Shown here piece by piece: positions 1 to 10,798 of a DNA stretch of 64,000 nt. Within the stretch, counting starts at the first letter, position 1; each line of letters starts with the position of its first letter. The stretch covers positions 105,288,696 through 105,352,695 of the forward strand of contig NC_135720.1 in assembly GCF_964656455.1 (NCBI RefSeq). The letters run 5' to 3'. The notes beneath the pieces were generated by a model. The model saw only the letters and a program-made list of their open reading frames with translations, ran no database searches and was not told the origin of the DNA. The position numbers and the translations under genes were made by a program. This DNA is from Halichoerus grypus. Taxonomy: Eukaryota; Chordata; Mammalia; Carnivora; Phocidae.

Positions 1-449
1 ACATCAGGGTCCATCCCCCCGCCACCCCCTGCCCCCAACAGCCTGCCCCAGACACCCAGGGCCCAGGCTTCCACAGCATCACATTCACCCTCTCCCCCCC
101 CAGGCCTCCCTCCATGCTCCCACTCCCCCCCTCCATGGGTTTCTACCTTTCTTTCCCCTTCCCTCTGGTCACAAGCCACCTGTGTCCACACCTTTGGTCT
201 CCTCTGTGCTTGGTAGGCTCCCCTGCCTCTACCCTGAGACATGACCCAGTTCTGGGTTCTCAGGAAAGTCTCCCGGCACCTCACCCCAGCTCCTCCCTCC
301 CCAAGGGTGACCTTCCAGAGTTCACCAGGCAAGCTGATCCCTCCCACCTTCAGGTGGTGGGGGGGGTGGTCTGGAACAGGGGCCAGCTCTGACCCCTCTC
401 CGTATTATCAGGTTCCAGAATAGAGAGAGGTGGCCAAGGAAGGAATGAA
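1..449. other. unassigned intergenic sequence
   Basis: This stretch is pyrimidine-rich, with many C runs, and has no recognisable gene, repeat body or promoter. The short open frames here lack any domain and reflect base composition. Confidence 0.5.
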
Positions 450-640
450 GGAATGAATCCCACAATTCCTTATTGAGCAACTGCGCGTTCTAGATGCTTA
501 CAATATGGCAGTGGATAAAATGGGGAAAAAATTCTTGCCCCCATGGAGCTTCATTCTGGTGGGGGGCAAAAGATAAACCACAAAATATGTAATGTCAGGT
601 GCTGCTATGAAGCAAAATGAAGCTAGAGGTCCTGTGGGAG
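450..640 (-). repeat. L2 LINE 3'-end fragment
   Basis: The segment reads as the reverse complement of an L2 3' tail. It has an ATTGAGCAAC-type start, then a 'tggataaaat' segment, then CCCCCATGGAGCTTCATTCT, matching the usual 'ccctcatggagcttacattct' stretch. It is heavily diverged, as expected for L2. Confidence 0.55.
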
Positions 641-714
641 GCTGGGCGGGGTGCGCGTGAAGGATGCTCCCCAAATGCGTGCTTTTGTGCATAGTCAGTC
701 AAATAATGAATATG

Positions 715-870
715 GAAGAGGCTGGACCAGGTTCTGACCCCACACCGCCACTGACTGTATAATCTTGAGCAAGTCAGGCCTCCTGTCTGGACCTCAGTTT
801 CCTTATCTGTAAAGTAAGACAGCTGGACTGAAAGGCCATCGAGGTCTGACCTCAGCTTTGACCTGCGAGG
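715..870 (+). repeat. MIR SINE fragment
   Basis: The core MIR text is visible in forward orientation: a 'tctgacccca' region, then a 'cttgagcaagtc' block, then CCTCAGTTTCCTTATCTGTA. This is the most conserved part of the MIR family. Confidence 0.75.
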
Positions 871-1594
871 ACTCCAATGCATTAGGCCTCTGTGAATGCA
901 ATGGGGGAGATTATAGGCAGTTTAGAAGAGGTTCTGAGGGAGACCCTTCTGTGCCCTAGCAATTCTCCAGGAGCCAGTGTTTCTGGTGACATCACAAAAC
1001 TGACATGTCGGGGAGTGAATTGGCATCCTAGGTCCCCAAGCTCCCGGATGGAATGTGATGCAAATGTTAATAAACAGCACCAATAACCAGACTCTACCTA
1101 TTCAGGCTTCTTCCCAGAACGAGGGGAGAGGCAGGGTCACTTTGGGGTACAAGGAAGGTGGAATTTGCTGGAGGCCTAGGGACTAGCCTTACCTCCTTTC
1201 CCCTCTCCTGGGGTCCTCAAAGCCCGCTTTCCAACCCTTCATCAGACATCCCCCACTGGACTGCTCTCCAAATGCCCACGGGGACCCCGTCAGGATCAAT
1301 GCCCAAGTCCTGACTTCTGAGGACTGAGGCTGGGGGACAAGCTCACCTAAGCCCCGAAGATGAACTGCCCAACCTTGAGACCAGCCCTGCCCTGCCCCAC
1401 CAGCTCCTAGGGCAGCAGCCGGCCGGGTTTGTAGCAGCCTGGGGGGTCCCAAAGCACCTCCCTCACCAGGCAGCCCCCTGCCACCATGCCAGGCCAATCC
1501 TAGAGGCTCCAACCTCTAATGCCTCCCAAGATCAGTAAATATTGTGGCTTCCCCTCGCTGGGGCTGCCTGGCCAGGATTTGTGAATCTCAACGT
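871..1594. other. unassigned intergenic sequence
   Basis: Mostly unique sequence of moderate GC. No exon-like frame with splice sites and no repeat family were recognised. Confidence 0.4.
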
Positions 1595-1625
<31 letters not shown>

Positions 1626-1637
1626 CTCTCTCTCTCG
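1595..1637. repeat. (TC)n-(AC)n-(TC)n compound microsatellite
   Basis: A TC run passes into an AC run and back into a TC run within about 43 bases. It is likely length-polymorphic. Confidence 0.9.
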
Positions 1638-1744
1638 TCTGGAGTCTTATACATGCTCCCTCATGCACAGCAGCAGCCACAAACACACACTGAAGTACAC
1701 GGAAAACTCCCACCTAGGACTAATGATTCAGGGAGGGAAGAAAA

Positions 1745-1900
1745 CTAACATTCATACGGAGTTTTACTTATGCCCATCTCATTGACTCCTGTCCCCCACC
1801 CTAGAAGCGATACTTGAGCACTCCTATTTCACAGAAGAGAAAACAGAGGCGCCCAGTGACACCCACCCTCAAGTGAACGGCAGACCCAGGAGTCAGCCTG
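1745..1900 (-). repeat. MIR SINE fragment
   Basis: Reverse-orientation MIR: a short 'cattcatacgg' start, then TTTCACAGAAGAGAAAACAG, the reverse complement of the 'ctcagtttcctcatctgtaaa' core. The 'agacccaggagtcagcctgg' part corresponds to the MIR head. Confidence 0.6.
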
Positions 1901-1979
1901 GTTCTGTCGGACTCCCGCCCCATGGGCCCACCACTCCACACTCCCACATCCACGTGCAAATGAGGTGCTGTTGCAAACA

Positions 1980-2150
1980 CAATTCAGAGCCAGGAGTCTG
2001 GAGACTGAGGTGCTGAGCCAGGTTCTGCTGCTGCCTGTCCAGGAGACCCTGGGCACAATTCTTCCCCTCCCAAGGCCTCAGTGTCCTCATCTGGGAAATG
2101 GGAATCATAACGCCTCTCTTTTCTTTGCATGGGAATGAACCAGGTGGTTC
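1980..2150 (+). repeat. MIR SINE fragment
   Basis: Forward MIR core with GCCTCAGTGTCCTCATCTGG followed by 'gaaatgggaatcataacgcc'. The head segment with 'tggagactgaggtgctgagcc' is diverged but in the right place. Confidence 0.7.
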
Positions 2151-3391
2151 TGCTGATTTCCATGTCCAGCGTTCTCTGACTCCAAGCTCGAGCCTCTGGC
2201 CACCCAAGGTGGCACACCTACTCCCCGAAGCTGGTCAGGGCCTCCCCTTTGGGGTGGGGGTGGGGGGTCAGAGGAGGCCATGCCAGGTGGGGCCCTTTCT
2301 TCCCCTGGCCCCTAGCACAGCCCCCACCCGTGCTGACTTACAGCTTCGCCTCCTGCTGACAGCAGCACCCATCTGTCTGTGGTGGGAAAAGGGGCCTCCT
2401 CGGGAAACAGGTTTGCTAAATCTCAGCCGGGAAGGACCTCCCAGCTGCGCTGTTGGAGCGGGTTTGTAAACACCCCGGGCAGACACCTCTGGAGAGGGAG
2501 TGGGTAATCCGAAAGCAATGCCTCCTCCAGGCGACCCTCCCCTCGCCCCGGCCATCCCAAACCATGATCAAATTTCCATCCCCGGCTTTGGACCTTCCAG
2601 CTGGTTCCCTGAGCTCTTCAGCCTATCGTCCCAGTAGGCATCCTTCCTCAAACATCCCATCTCCTGTGCCACCATCCCCCACCACGGCTGTCACCATCTT
2701 CTGTTATCACCAACCATCAAAACCCCGCGTCCCCACTCCTCCCCCACTTTCACCCTCACCCCTGCCACCCGCGGCGCTCATCCGCCCCAACCCAAAGGTC
2801 ACTATCTAATCCATAATTGGTCTCACTCCCTGCCTAAATTCTTTACTGAGTGATAAACTTTGGCTGGGAAGAAATTTGTAACACAAATCTGGGAGCCCAC
2901 CATAGTCCCAGGAGGCAACAGCATCCTGTATGCTACTCGATTGGTGCCCCTTCCAGCGGAGCTTACTCATATGACCGTGTGCAAACACTCAGAGGAGGTA
3001 GACACTTCCCTCACTTACCACCCATCTGTCCCCGGGGTGAGCTGTGGGGGCCCAGCTGACGCAGCGCCAGCTCTAATCCCCCTGAGCGAGCACTAAGCGG
3101 CATACCTGGCTGTTTAAACACACAGATCCCAGGTGCTGAAGAACAATTAAAAGTGATCGCCGTGGATCAGCTTCCCCGATCGATCTTACCTGTCTTAAGC
3201 TCAGATAAGCCAAGAGAGGAATCTCTTTCCAAATCTGTCATTTCTGACAGCAGAGATGCTGGATTACTCCTGGTAGAGCCAGCTGGGGTCGAGGGCGTTC
3301 ACACCCCAAGGAACAGAAGAGCTTGCCTTAGCCTTCATTCAGCCTGATGTGTCGGCAATTTGGCTAGAAAGTATTGGGGAGAATCTCACTT
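2151..3391. other. unassigned intergenic sequence with a candidate conserved segment
   Basis: No gene or repeat body was recognised. The first 650 bases are GC-rich and pyrimidine-rich. The 2800-3340 part differs: it is less GC-rich and contains AT-rich homeobox-like and GATA-like words (caattaaaagtgatcg, cagataagcc). That is compatible with an old noncoding regulatory element, but this is only inference from composition. Confidence 0.3.
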
Positions 3392-3406
3392 AACATTCAG
3401 TATTTA

Positions 3407-3604
3407 GGGGCGCCTGGGTGGCTCAGTCGTTAAGCGTCTGCCTTCGGCTCAGATCATGATCCCAGGGTCCTGGGATCAAGCCCCGCATCAGGCTCCTGCT
3501 CCGCGGGAAGCCTGCTTCTCCCTCTCCCACTCCCTCTGCTTGTGTTCCCTCTCTTGCTGTGTCTCTGTCAAATAAATAAATAAAATCTTTAAAAAAAAAA
3601 ACAA
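3407..3604 (+). mobile_element. CAN-SINE (SINEC, tRNA-Lys-derived)
   Basis: Non-autonomous SINE moved by L1 machinery. It begins GGGGCGCCTGGGTGGCTCAG with a Pol III A-box in the tRNA-like head and has a CT-rich body. It ends in repeated AAATA, AATCTTT and an A tail. A perfect 15-bp target-site duplication flanks it (3392-3406 and 3605-3619), so it is a fairly young insertion. Confidence 0.95.
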
Positions 3605-3669
3605 AACATTCAGTATTTAAAAATAAAAAGGGGGGTGGGGGGCAACACCACCTCACGCTGGGGTTTCGA

Positions 3670-3820
3670 GTCTGAGGTGGAGTCAAGAAAAGACTCGTGT
3701 TGGAATCCTGAATCTGCCATTTAACGTGATGCCTCAGTTTCCTCATCTGTGAAATGGGAATGAGAATATCTGCCTCATAGGACTGGCTTGAGGGTTGAGT
3801 GTGTTAAAGAACTCTTGTGG
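3670..3820 (+). repeat. MIR SINE fragment
   Basis: Forward MIR core: GCCTCAGTTTCCTCATCTGT, then 'gaaatgggaatgagaatatctgcctcatag', the typical MIR middle. It lies just downstream of a SINEC insertion. Confidence 0.8.
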
Positions 3821-4332
3821 ACCTTTTTTTAGGCCCAGCTTGACCGCAGAATTGAGCTGAACAATCATTCTAGCACACTGCCAGGAAAACTGCACTTACT
3901 ATCTTGTCTGACCCATGTAATTTTGAGTTCTTCTTACAGGGGTTACTTCCAAAATCAAAACTAAGTTTATTACTGACACTGCAGTTAGAAGGATAGTGAG
4001 TTCTGATTATCTCTTTTATGAAACCACTTACTAATTTTTATACTCAGACACTCCAGCTTTGATCTGTTTTTGTCTTTATGATACGCTGGCCACAAGGCAT
4101 TGTCTCTGCCCCTTCCTGTGGAAGTCTGGCCATGCCCTGTGGCCAGAGGCAAGTCCAGTGGGAACTTCCTACCGTTACCCTCACGGTCACCAAAATCCAA
4201 ATGTTTCTCGGGACTTGTGCAGAGAAAGAAACAGATGCCTCTCCCCTGCCCTCCCCCAGCCCCCAGCAGGCAGGAGGAAGGTTCAAGTTGAGCCCCTGGA
4301 GGAGAGACCCAAAGCTTTAGAGCAGGAATTTT
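3821..4332. other. unassigned intergenic sequence
   Basis: No gene recognised. The last 14 bases (4319-4332) are the left target-site duplication of the neighbouring SINE. Confidence 0.4.
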
Positions 4333-4553
4333 CTTTATCTTTCTTTTTTTTTTTTTTTTTAAGATTTGTTTATTTATTTTAGAGAGAGTGTGTGTGAGAG
4401 TAGGGGAGAGGCAGAAGGAGAGGGAGAGAATCCTTAAGCAGACTGCCCACCAAGCATGGACCCCGATACAGGGCTCGATCTCACAACCCTGAGATCATGA
4501 CCTGAGTGGAAATCAAGAGTCAGACACTCAACCTACTGAGCTACTCAGGCGCT
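4333..4553 (-). mobile_element. CAN-SINE (SINEC), older diverged copy
   Basis: Reverse-oriented element: T-rich tail at 4341-4360, AAGATTTGTTTATTTATTTT, purine-rich body, then the reverse complement of the tRNA-like head ending 'gagctactcaggcgct'. The duplication at 4319-4332 and 4554-4567 matches at 12 of 14 positions. That, plus many body changes, makes it older than the other copies here. It sits at the edge of a MER5A-type element. Confidence 0.85.
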
Positions 4554-4555
4554 AG

Positions 4556-4685
4556 AGCCGAAATTTTCAAAGACTGGTGCCTGGCCCAGCAGTATGAGCA
4601 TCACCTGGGAACTTGCTAGACATGCAAAAAATTAATTCTCAGGCTCTACCCACATCTGCTGAATCGAGAACTCATTTCTGTGCCT
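4556..4685 (-). repeat. MER5A-like hAT-Charlie DNA transposon fragment
   Basis: The order 'agcagtatgagcatcacctgg', 'gaacttgctagacatgcaaa', 'ctctacccacatctgctgaat' matches the reverse complement of the second half of MER5A. This is a non-autonomous hAT element, extinct in mammals. Confidence 0.65.
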
Positions 4686-5735
4686 GAGCGTGCGTCACTC
4701 AAGTACGAGCACCACTGCCTTCGAGAACTTCAGGCACCACACGCATGGACAGTGCAGCTGTTAAGGCACATTCAGATCTGGGGCCCTCATTTTAGGGGGG
4801 GCCAAGGAGGGAGGGAGGGGGGCATCACTGGCCCAGGCCTGGGAGCCCACACACTCAGCACTCCGAGAAGCATGCAGAGAGAGCAGCCTGCGGTCTGCAG
4901 AGAAGCTAGGCATTGTGGGAATTACGGGCCGAGACGGAGGTGGGAGGGGAGCAGCGTGCCTGGTTGCTGCTTGGGCCTCTCACCAGCTGGGGGTCCCAGC
5001 AGCCACTCCCAGTGGCCTGGGCCTCTGTTGGCAGGAGCCTCCTTGTTCCCTAGGCTCACTAGGACCTCGTTAGTGATCCTGGCATTCCCAGCTGTGGTTC
5101 AGCACCCAAATCTGGCGACCCTCAGACCTGGCCCGGGGCCATTCCCTAATAAGGAGCTCACCAGAGGGCTTGAGTTCTTCGGGGTGCTCAGGCCTTGACC
5201 ATATAAGGCCCCCCGACCCACTGCCCTGTCCACTCTTCTCCCTTCCTGTGCGCCCGATGACGTACTGGGCCTGGAACTACAGCAAAAGCACACAAAAGCC
5301 ATGATTCCTGCCCTCAAAGAGCCCGCCCGGCACTGAAGGCCACTGTTTCCCAAGTCCTAAACCGTGTGCCAGGATGCTGAGCTCTTTGTGAACTTTGTAG
5401 GACTTAATGAGACAGTCAGCCATGAAAGAGATACCAGTCTGGGGCAGTGAACTGTGGACACTAGAGGAGGGCGGCCGGCCAGGTATGCAGAGTTCAGAGA
5501 GATAGCTGAGCACAGGGCAGTCGGGAATTTTCCGAACAGGGAGGAGGCCCAGTGCTGGTTTGGACAGGACATGTGGGGACAACAGGAATATTGCCTTCTC
5601 TGTCTCTAGCCCTCTTTGTCTCTGTCTCTCTCTGCCTTTTCCTCTTCCCGTAAGTAGACCACTCCATAAATGGGCCAGGTCTCCTTAGGACAGACTGTGA
5701 TCCTGTCATTAAAACCCTATGGGGACAATGAACAG
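4686..5735. other. unassigned intergenic sequence
   Basis: Mixed unique sequence. A 172-codon open frame starting at 4680 has no start context, domain or splice partner and is GC-driven. I see no supported gene here. Confidence 0.4.
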
Positions 5736-6330
5736 GAGGATGGATAGACAAATTGAGGTATATCCACACACTGGAATCCTGCTCAGCAATAAGAAGGAGC
5801 TAGTGCGCATGCTACAGCATGGATGCCCTCGAAAGCGTTATGCTTCATGAAACAGGCCAGACAGAAAAGACCATATACTATATGATTCCATTTATATGAA
5901 ATTTCTGGAAAAGGTAAAACTCCACAGAGAGAAAACAGATAGATGAGCGGTCGCCTGAGGTTGGGAGTCAAAGTAGGGACTGACTACAAAAGGCACAGGG
6001 AACTCTGTTAGGTGATAGAAGTATCCTAAGACCGGATTTACTGATGGTTGCACAACTATCCAAATCTACTGAAACCATTGAATATATTCTTGAAATGCAT
6101 AAATGTGAGGATACGTGAGTTTTACCTTCCTGAAGAAGCATGACAATTAAGAAAAGAAGACAGTTGACAGATAGATGGATAAATGGTTAGACACACGGAA
6201 AAAAAAAAAAAGATCACCCCAAACGTCGACTACATGATTAGATCTTGCAATCATGCGGATATGGGTCCTCAATGTACAATTGTTTCAGCTTTTCTGTTAT
6301 GTCGGAAAGTTTTCACAATAAAATGTTGGG
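5736..6330 (+). repeat. L1M-type LINE 3' fragment
   Basis: The text follows the end of L1 ORF2 and the 3'UTR of old L1M subfamilies. It includes an 'attgaggtatatccacacactggaat' region, 'gattccatttatatgaaatttctgg', and 'gatggttgcacaactatccaaat'. No intact ORF remains. Confidence 0.8.
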
Positions 6331-6374
6331 GCAAAGCAGGAAGGTGATCAAAAGATGTGTGGTTTGGAAAGGTC

Positions 6375-7010
6375 GTTTTGACCACCAGAACGGTAAATGG
6401 AAACCACTGACTGTGGTGGGGGTGAGGACGTGGAGGAGCTGTTTGGACTCTCATACACCACTACTGGAAAAGCACTTGCGAAAATGGCCCCGTCTACCCT
6501 CTGGCACAGTAATTCCTCCCCTCGGTACCTAAGAAGCCCGTACAAGGTATAGATAAGAATGTTTACAGCAGCAGCATTATTCACCGTAGCCCTGAACTGG
6601 AAACAACACAATGATTGTCCTAGCATGGATTAAACATTGTATATTCACACTATAGGATACTACAGAGCCATGAGAATAAATGAACGGACACACAACACGG
6701 TAAATTCCCAATGCTGAGCAAAGGGCACCAGACACAATCGGGTACATGCGATGTGATTCCATTTATATAATGTTCCAAAGTCAGGCCATGCTAACTGTCA
6801 GGAATAGAAGACAGAAGAGTGCTTGCCTTTGATGGGGGTGACAATCGGGGAGGGCCATTGAGCAAGAGTTATGGGAAGCTGGCAGTGCTCTCTTTCTTGA
6901 TCTGGATGATTAATTGCATGTAAAACTCATGAGACGCATGTTACAAAATCATCAAGCTGTGTACTCAGGATTTGTGCACCTTTCCACATGTGTGTTGTAA
7001 TTAGATAATA
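6375..7010 (+). repeat. L1M-type LINE 3' fragment (second)
   Basis: A second, separately truncated copy of ORF2-end and 3'UTR text: 'ccactactggaaaagca', 'gtttacagcagcagcattattcac', 'gattaaacattgtatattcacac' and a 'gattccatttatataatgttc' block. It lies head-to-tail behind the preceding fragment. It may be an independent insertion or a distant part of the same old copy. Confidence 0.75.
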
Positions 7011-8318
7011 GTAGTTTATTAAACAATTGGAGAAAAGGAAACCTATTTGACCTTCATTCAAGGGCATCCTCACCTTAAACCTGACCCCCACCCCAGGGGC
7101 TTTTGGAGATGCAGCCAATTTGTTTCCATCACTCTGAGCAGCCTGGGACGGACTCCACACCAGATCTAGCGCAGGCAAAGTCCTTGGCATTTGTCAGATC
7201 TGCAAGGTCATCGGAGGGGAAGGAGGCATCGGAGGCTTTGATGCCTGACTAGGCCGGGGAGCCCACAAAAGTCCTAGAAAGTCTGGCACAGCAGCCTCAA
7301 TCAGAGTGAATCATAAGGGAGCACTGCAGCCTGGGGCCTGTGCGAGATCCGGGCACGTGGAGGCTGTGGGTGAGAACGTTTTCGAATCAGTAAGAGATAC
7401 GGTGGACCTGCTCTCCTGCCCCAAGCCGCCATCCTCAAACAATCCTTCGCCTGTATTAATCCTCTAAAAGGGCTTCGATAAAAATCTACTAAAATTAACT
7501 CAGTAGAAACTCTTTTGTAAAGGAATACTCACCCTTCAGATACATTTCGGGTTGGTGAGGTTTCGGTGTTCAGATGACAGGTTACTCAATGCGGGGTCTG
7601 CTTTTTGCTTTTTTCTTTTTTTAATAATGGGCTCCAATTTTCCAAGAAAAGAAGGGAGAGAGGTTGGTTGATAGGTGATCCACAGCAGGAAGTCTAAGTC
7701 CAGGGAGAAGAAGCAGGCCTCCCCACGATGACAGATGCATACTAGCGTCGTCTGTGTGCCTTCATAGGTGGGATAAAAGGTTAACAATGTAATTAGAAAT
7801 TGCGGGTCCCTGGCTCGGACACGAAATGGTGACAATAAGCACAATCTGAAGTATTATCAGACTTAACCAACAGTTGTGATGTGCTAACAGGCCCAGAAAA
7901 ACCAGCCACCAACAACTGCAAACTCGTGGTGGAGTTTGCAATTTATTAAATTTTTGTTATTTTTATTGCATTTTATTAAATGCCGTACATTTAATAAAAA
8001 TGCGTAGAGTGAGTGCGCATGTGTGGATCTTGGCAGGGCCAGCTTTAGACGTTTGCAAGCTGTAGACCATTCTAGCCCTCCTCGTGGGCTTGGCTGCTCC
8101 CAGCAAATACCCTCATGGACTTGGGTGACTGCCCCCAAGAAGCTCTACGACAACGGTAAATTTGCGAAGTGCCGCGTTCAAGCGAGCACGCTCGTGTTGT
8201 CAAGGCTGGGGGGAAACAGGCTCCAACACGGCTTGTGGTGGTGAGGCGAGGACCCCCTCGGGGTGGGGGCTGGGGGACAACCTGGCAGTGTCTTTCCAAA
8301 TTAAAAACGCACGTGGCC
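7011..8318. other. unassigned intergenic sequence
   Basis: No gene recognised. The 7590-8010 part contains T- and AT-rich stretches. The last 16 bases (8303-8318) are the left target-site duplication of the following SINE. Confidence 0.4.
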
Positions 8319-8490
8319 GGGATGCCTGGGTGGCTCAGTCGGTTAAGCGTCTGCCTTCAGCTCAGGTCATGATCCCAGGGTCCTGGGATCGAGTCCCACA
8401 TCGGGCTCCTTGCTGAGCAAGGAGCCTGCTTCTCCCTCTGCCTGCCTCTGTCTCTCTCTCTCTGATAAATAAATAAAATCTTAAAAAAAA
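8319..8490 (+). mobile_element. CAN-SINE (SINEC)
   Basis: The forward tRNA-like head begins GGATGCCTGGGTGGCTCAG. The body is short and the tail ends ATAAATAAATAAAATCTT plus A run. The duplication at 8303-8318 recurs at 8492-8507 with one mismatch. Confidence 0.95.
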
Positions 8491-8689
8491 AAAAAATGCA
8501 CGTGGCCTCTGCCCCAGCGACTCCAGTCCCTGGCACCTTCCCTACAGAGACATTCCCACCAGTACCAAGTGAGGTGCGGACCAGGATATTCGTGGGTGGC
8601 ATTGTTTATAATAATAAAAGCCCGGGAACAGCTCCACTCTCTCTCAAGGGGGTCTGGCAAAACCATCTCGGGAGGGAGTGGCGGCCAGC

Positions 8690-8880
8690 GTTTACTGAGT
8701 GCTTACTGCGCGCCAGGCAGTGACCTACGCCCGCACAAGTGGTATCTCACTGAATCTGCACGACACGCTCCCAGGTAGACGCCGTTATTAACCCCGGGCC
8801 ACAGATGAGGAAACTGAGTCACTAAGAGACTGACTCACTGGCTCGACACTGAACAACTGCTTTGTAGTGGAGCAAGCATC
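8690..8880 (-). repeat. MIR SINE
   Basis: Reverse MIR, nearly full length. It has 'gcgtttactgagtgcttactgcgcgccaggcag', then 'tctcactgaatctgcacgac', then CACAGATGAGGAAACTGAGT. The CpG-rich 'actgcgcgccagg' is unusual for an element this old. Confidence 0.8.
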
Positions 8881-8929
8881 TCAACTCCCAAGTTTACGCT
8901 CTTCATGATACAGTATCTTCCCAGTGAAA

Positions 8930-9235
8930 ATTTGAATCACCCGTTCAACGGAATACCCTGGAGCCACAAAAAAGACAAGACAGCTCTGTGTGTACTCACA
9001 CCACGTGGTTTCCAGATATATTAAGTGAAAGAGCCAAAACGCAGAGCAGTGTAGGGAAATGCCACCATTTATATGGGAGAAAAAAAGAGTTTATAAATAT
9101 ATTGTGGACTATCTTTAGAAAGATGTACAGGAAACTGATAACTTGGGGGCCTCCAAGAAAGGGAACTAAGTAGTGGCCAGAGGAAAAGATGGAAGAGAGA
9201 CTTACATTTCTGTTTTGAATTTGTTTTTAGCTTTT
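8930..9235 (+). repeat. L1M-type LINE 3'UTR fragment
   Basis: Resembles the 3' end of old L1M copies: 'gttcaacggaataccctggagcc', 'agtgtagggaaatgccaccatttatatgg', 'gggaactaagtagtggccagagg', 'agagagacttacatttc'. No coding capacity. Confidence 0.6.
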
Positions 9236-9400
9236 TATTTTATTTTGAAGTAATTTCAAATTTATAGAAGAGTCGCGAAGAACTGCCTATGCCCTTCACC
9301 TAGATTCACCAATTGTTACTGTACTTGAGTTTTCTGTTTTACCATGTCCATGTAGTACCTCTTAGAAATAAAAATTAACAAGACCAAGTAAACAAGCATT
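9236..9400 (-). repeat. possible L1-derived fragment
   Basis: 'ttttgaagtaatttcaaatttatagaag' followed by 'tgcctatgcccttcacctagattcacc' resembles a common L1 segment in reverse orientation. Assignment is tentative. Confidence 0.4.
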
Positions 9401-10090
9401 TTCTACCTCAGAAGGTTTAGAGAGTATAAGATGCTAGGTGTTCAGTCTCTCAGAAGGAAGCCAACTGCACAGCTTTCTCAGGAAGTCAACCTTGAAACAC
9501 TCAACCTCTGAAACAGACGCTTCCTCACCCAGAAGAATGTGCCTGAGCCTAGGGTTGTAGAGAAGGGGCGTAAGGAAGCTCCCAGAAGTTCCAGAAGTTC
9601 AGAGCTGAGGCCAGAAGCAGCTGCGCCTTGTTCTGGGCATTGGGCAGGACAGGGCAGTGGCAGGGCAGGACCACAGCAGGTGGGGACAAAATGAAGGTGT
9701 GCCAGGTGTCCAGGCCATGCCAGCGAGCCCTCCCAATCCTGCTTAGTCCCTTTTATCATCTGCTCAGGCCCTGGTGCCACTGAATTCAGCACCTGAGATG
9801 GACTGAGGTCCCTCACCCTGTGAGCCAGATACCGGGGGGAAAACCCAGATCTAAACACAGGGAGGGCAGAGGTGAGTTCCTGCCACCTTTAAAGGCCTTG
9901 CTTCCCCTGAGAACTTGCTACTTAATCCAGGAGCCTATCACTTGCCTCCTTCCCAGCCCAGCCACTGGGGCTCTGCTACCCTATAATCATCTGCCCTGAT
10001 TTTTTCCAGAGCTTTTCAAGGGTCATGAGCCTCTTTCATGTGTGCGTCATTCTTTCCTGCCCTCACCCTCACCTGGGATTTTTGTAAACC
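9401..10090. other. unassigned intergenic sequence
   Basis: No gene or recognisable repeat body. It directly precedes the first minisatellite array. Confidence 0.4.
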
Positions 10091-10798
10091 ATGGCTGTGT
10101 CTCCAGTTCAGACTGGGGTTCCCTGAGGGCATGTCTGTATCTCCCCCTCAGACAGGGATTCTTGAGACCAAGGCTGTGTCTCCCCCTCAGATTGGGGCTC
10201 CCTGAGGCAGGGCTGTGTCTCCCCCCTCAGACTGGATCTCCCTGAGGGCAGGGCTGTGTCTCCCCTCAGACTGGGGCTCCCTGAGGGCAGGGCTGTGACT
10301 CCCCCCTCAGACTGGGGCTCCCCGAGGGCAGGGCTGTCTCCCCCCTCAGACTGGGGCTCCCTGGGGTCAGGGCTGTGTCCCCTTCAGACTGGGCTCCCTG
10401 AGGGCAGGGCTGTGACCCCCCCTCAGACCTCCCTGAGGTCAGGGCTGTGTCTCCCCTCAGACTGGGGCTCCCTGAGGGTAGGGCGGTGTCTCCCCCTCAG
10501 ACTGGGGCTCCCTGAGGGCGGGGCTGTGTCTCCCCCCTCAGACTGGGGCTCCCTGAGAGCAGGGCTGCTACTTCCCCCTCAGACTGGGCTCCCTGAGGGC
10601 AGGGCTGTGACCCCCCCTCAGACCTCCCTGAGGGCAGGGCTGTGTCTCCCCTCAGACTGGGGTTCCCTGAGGGCAGGGCAGTGTCTCCCCCTCAGACTGG
10701 GGCTCCCTGAGGGCAGGGCTGTGTCTCCCCCTCAGACTGGGGTCCCTGAGGGCAGGGCTGTGTCTCCCCCTCAGACTAGGGTTCTTCAAGTCAGAGAC
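10091..10798 (+). repeat. minisatellite array A (about 18 units of ~40 bp)
   Basis: Tandem units run from one CAGACTGGGG word to the next. Each holds CTCCCTGAGGGCAGGGCTGT and a variable run of 4-8 C. Units vary from about 34 to 41 bp through C-run length and small deletions. The block starting at 10385 is repeated at 10580, giving a 195-bp, five-unit higher-order period. That block includes the short 'cagacctccctgagg' unit. The long open frames across the array come from the unit sequence and do not indicate a gene. Confidence 0.95.

Noticed and set aside
10091..10798. Regular repeats that might suggest a CRISPR-like array
   Set aside because: Units are contiguous with no unique spacers, and the genome is mammalian. 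It is a minisatellite.
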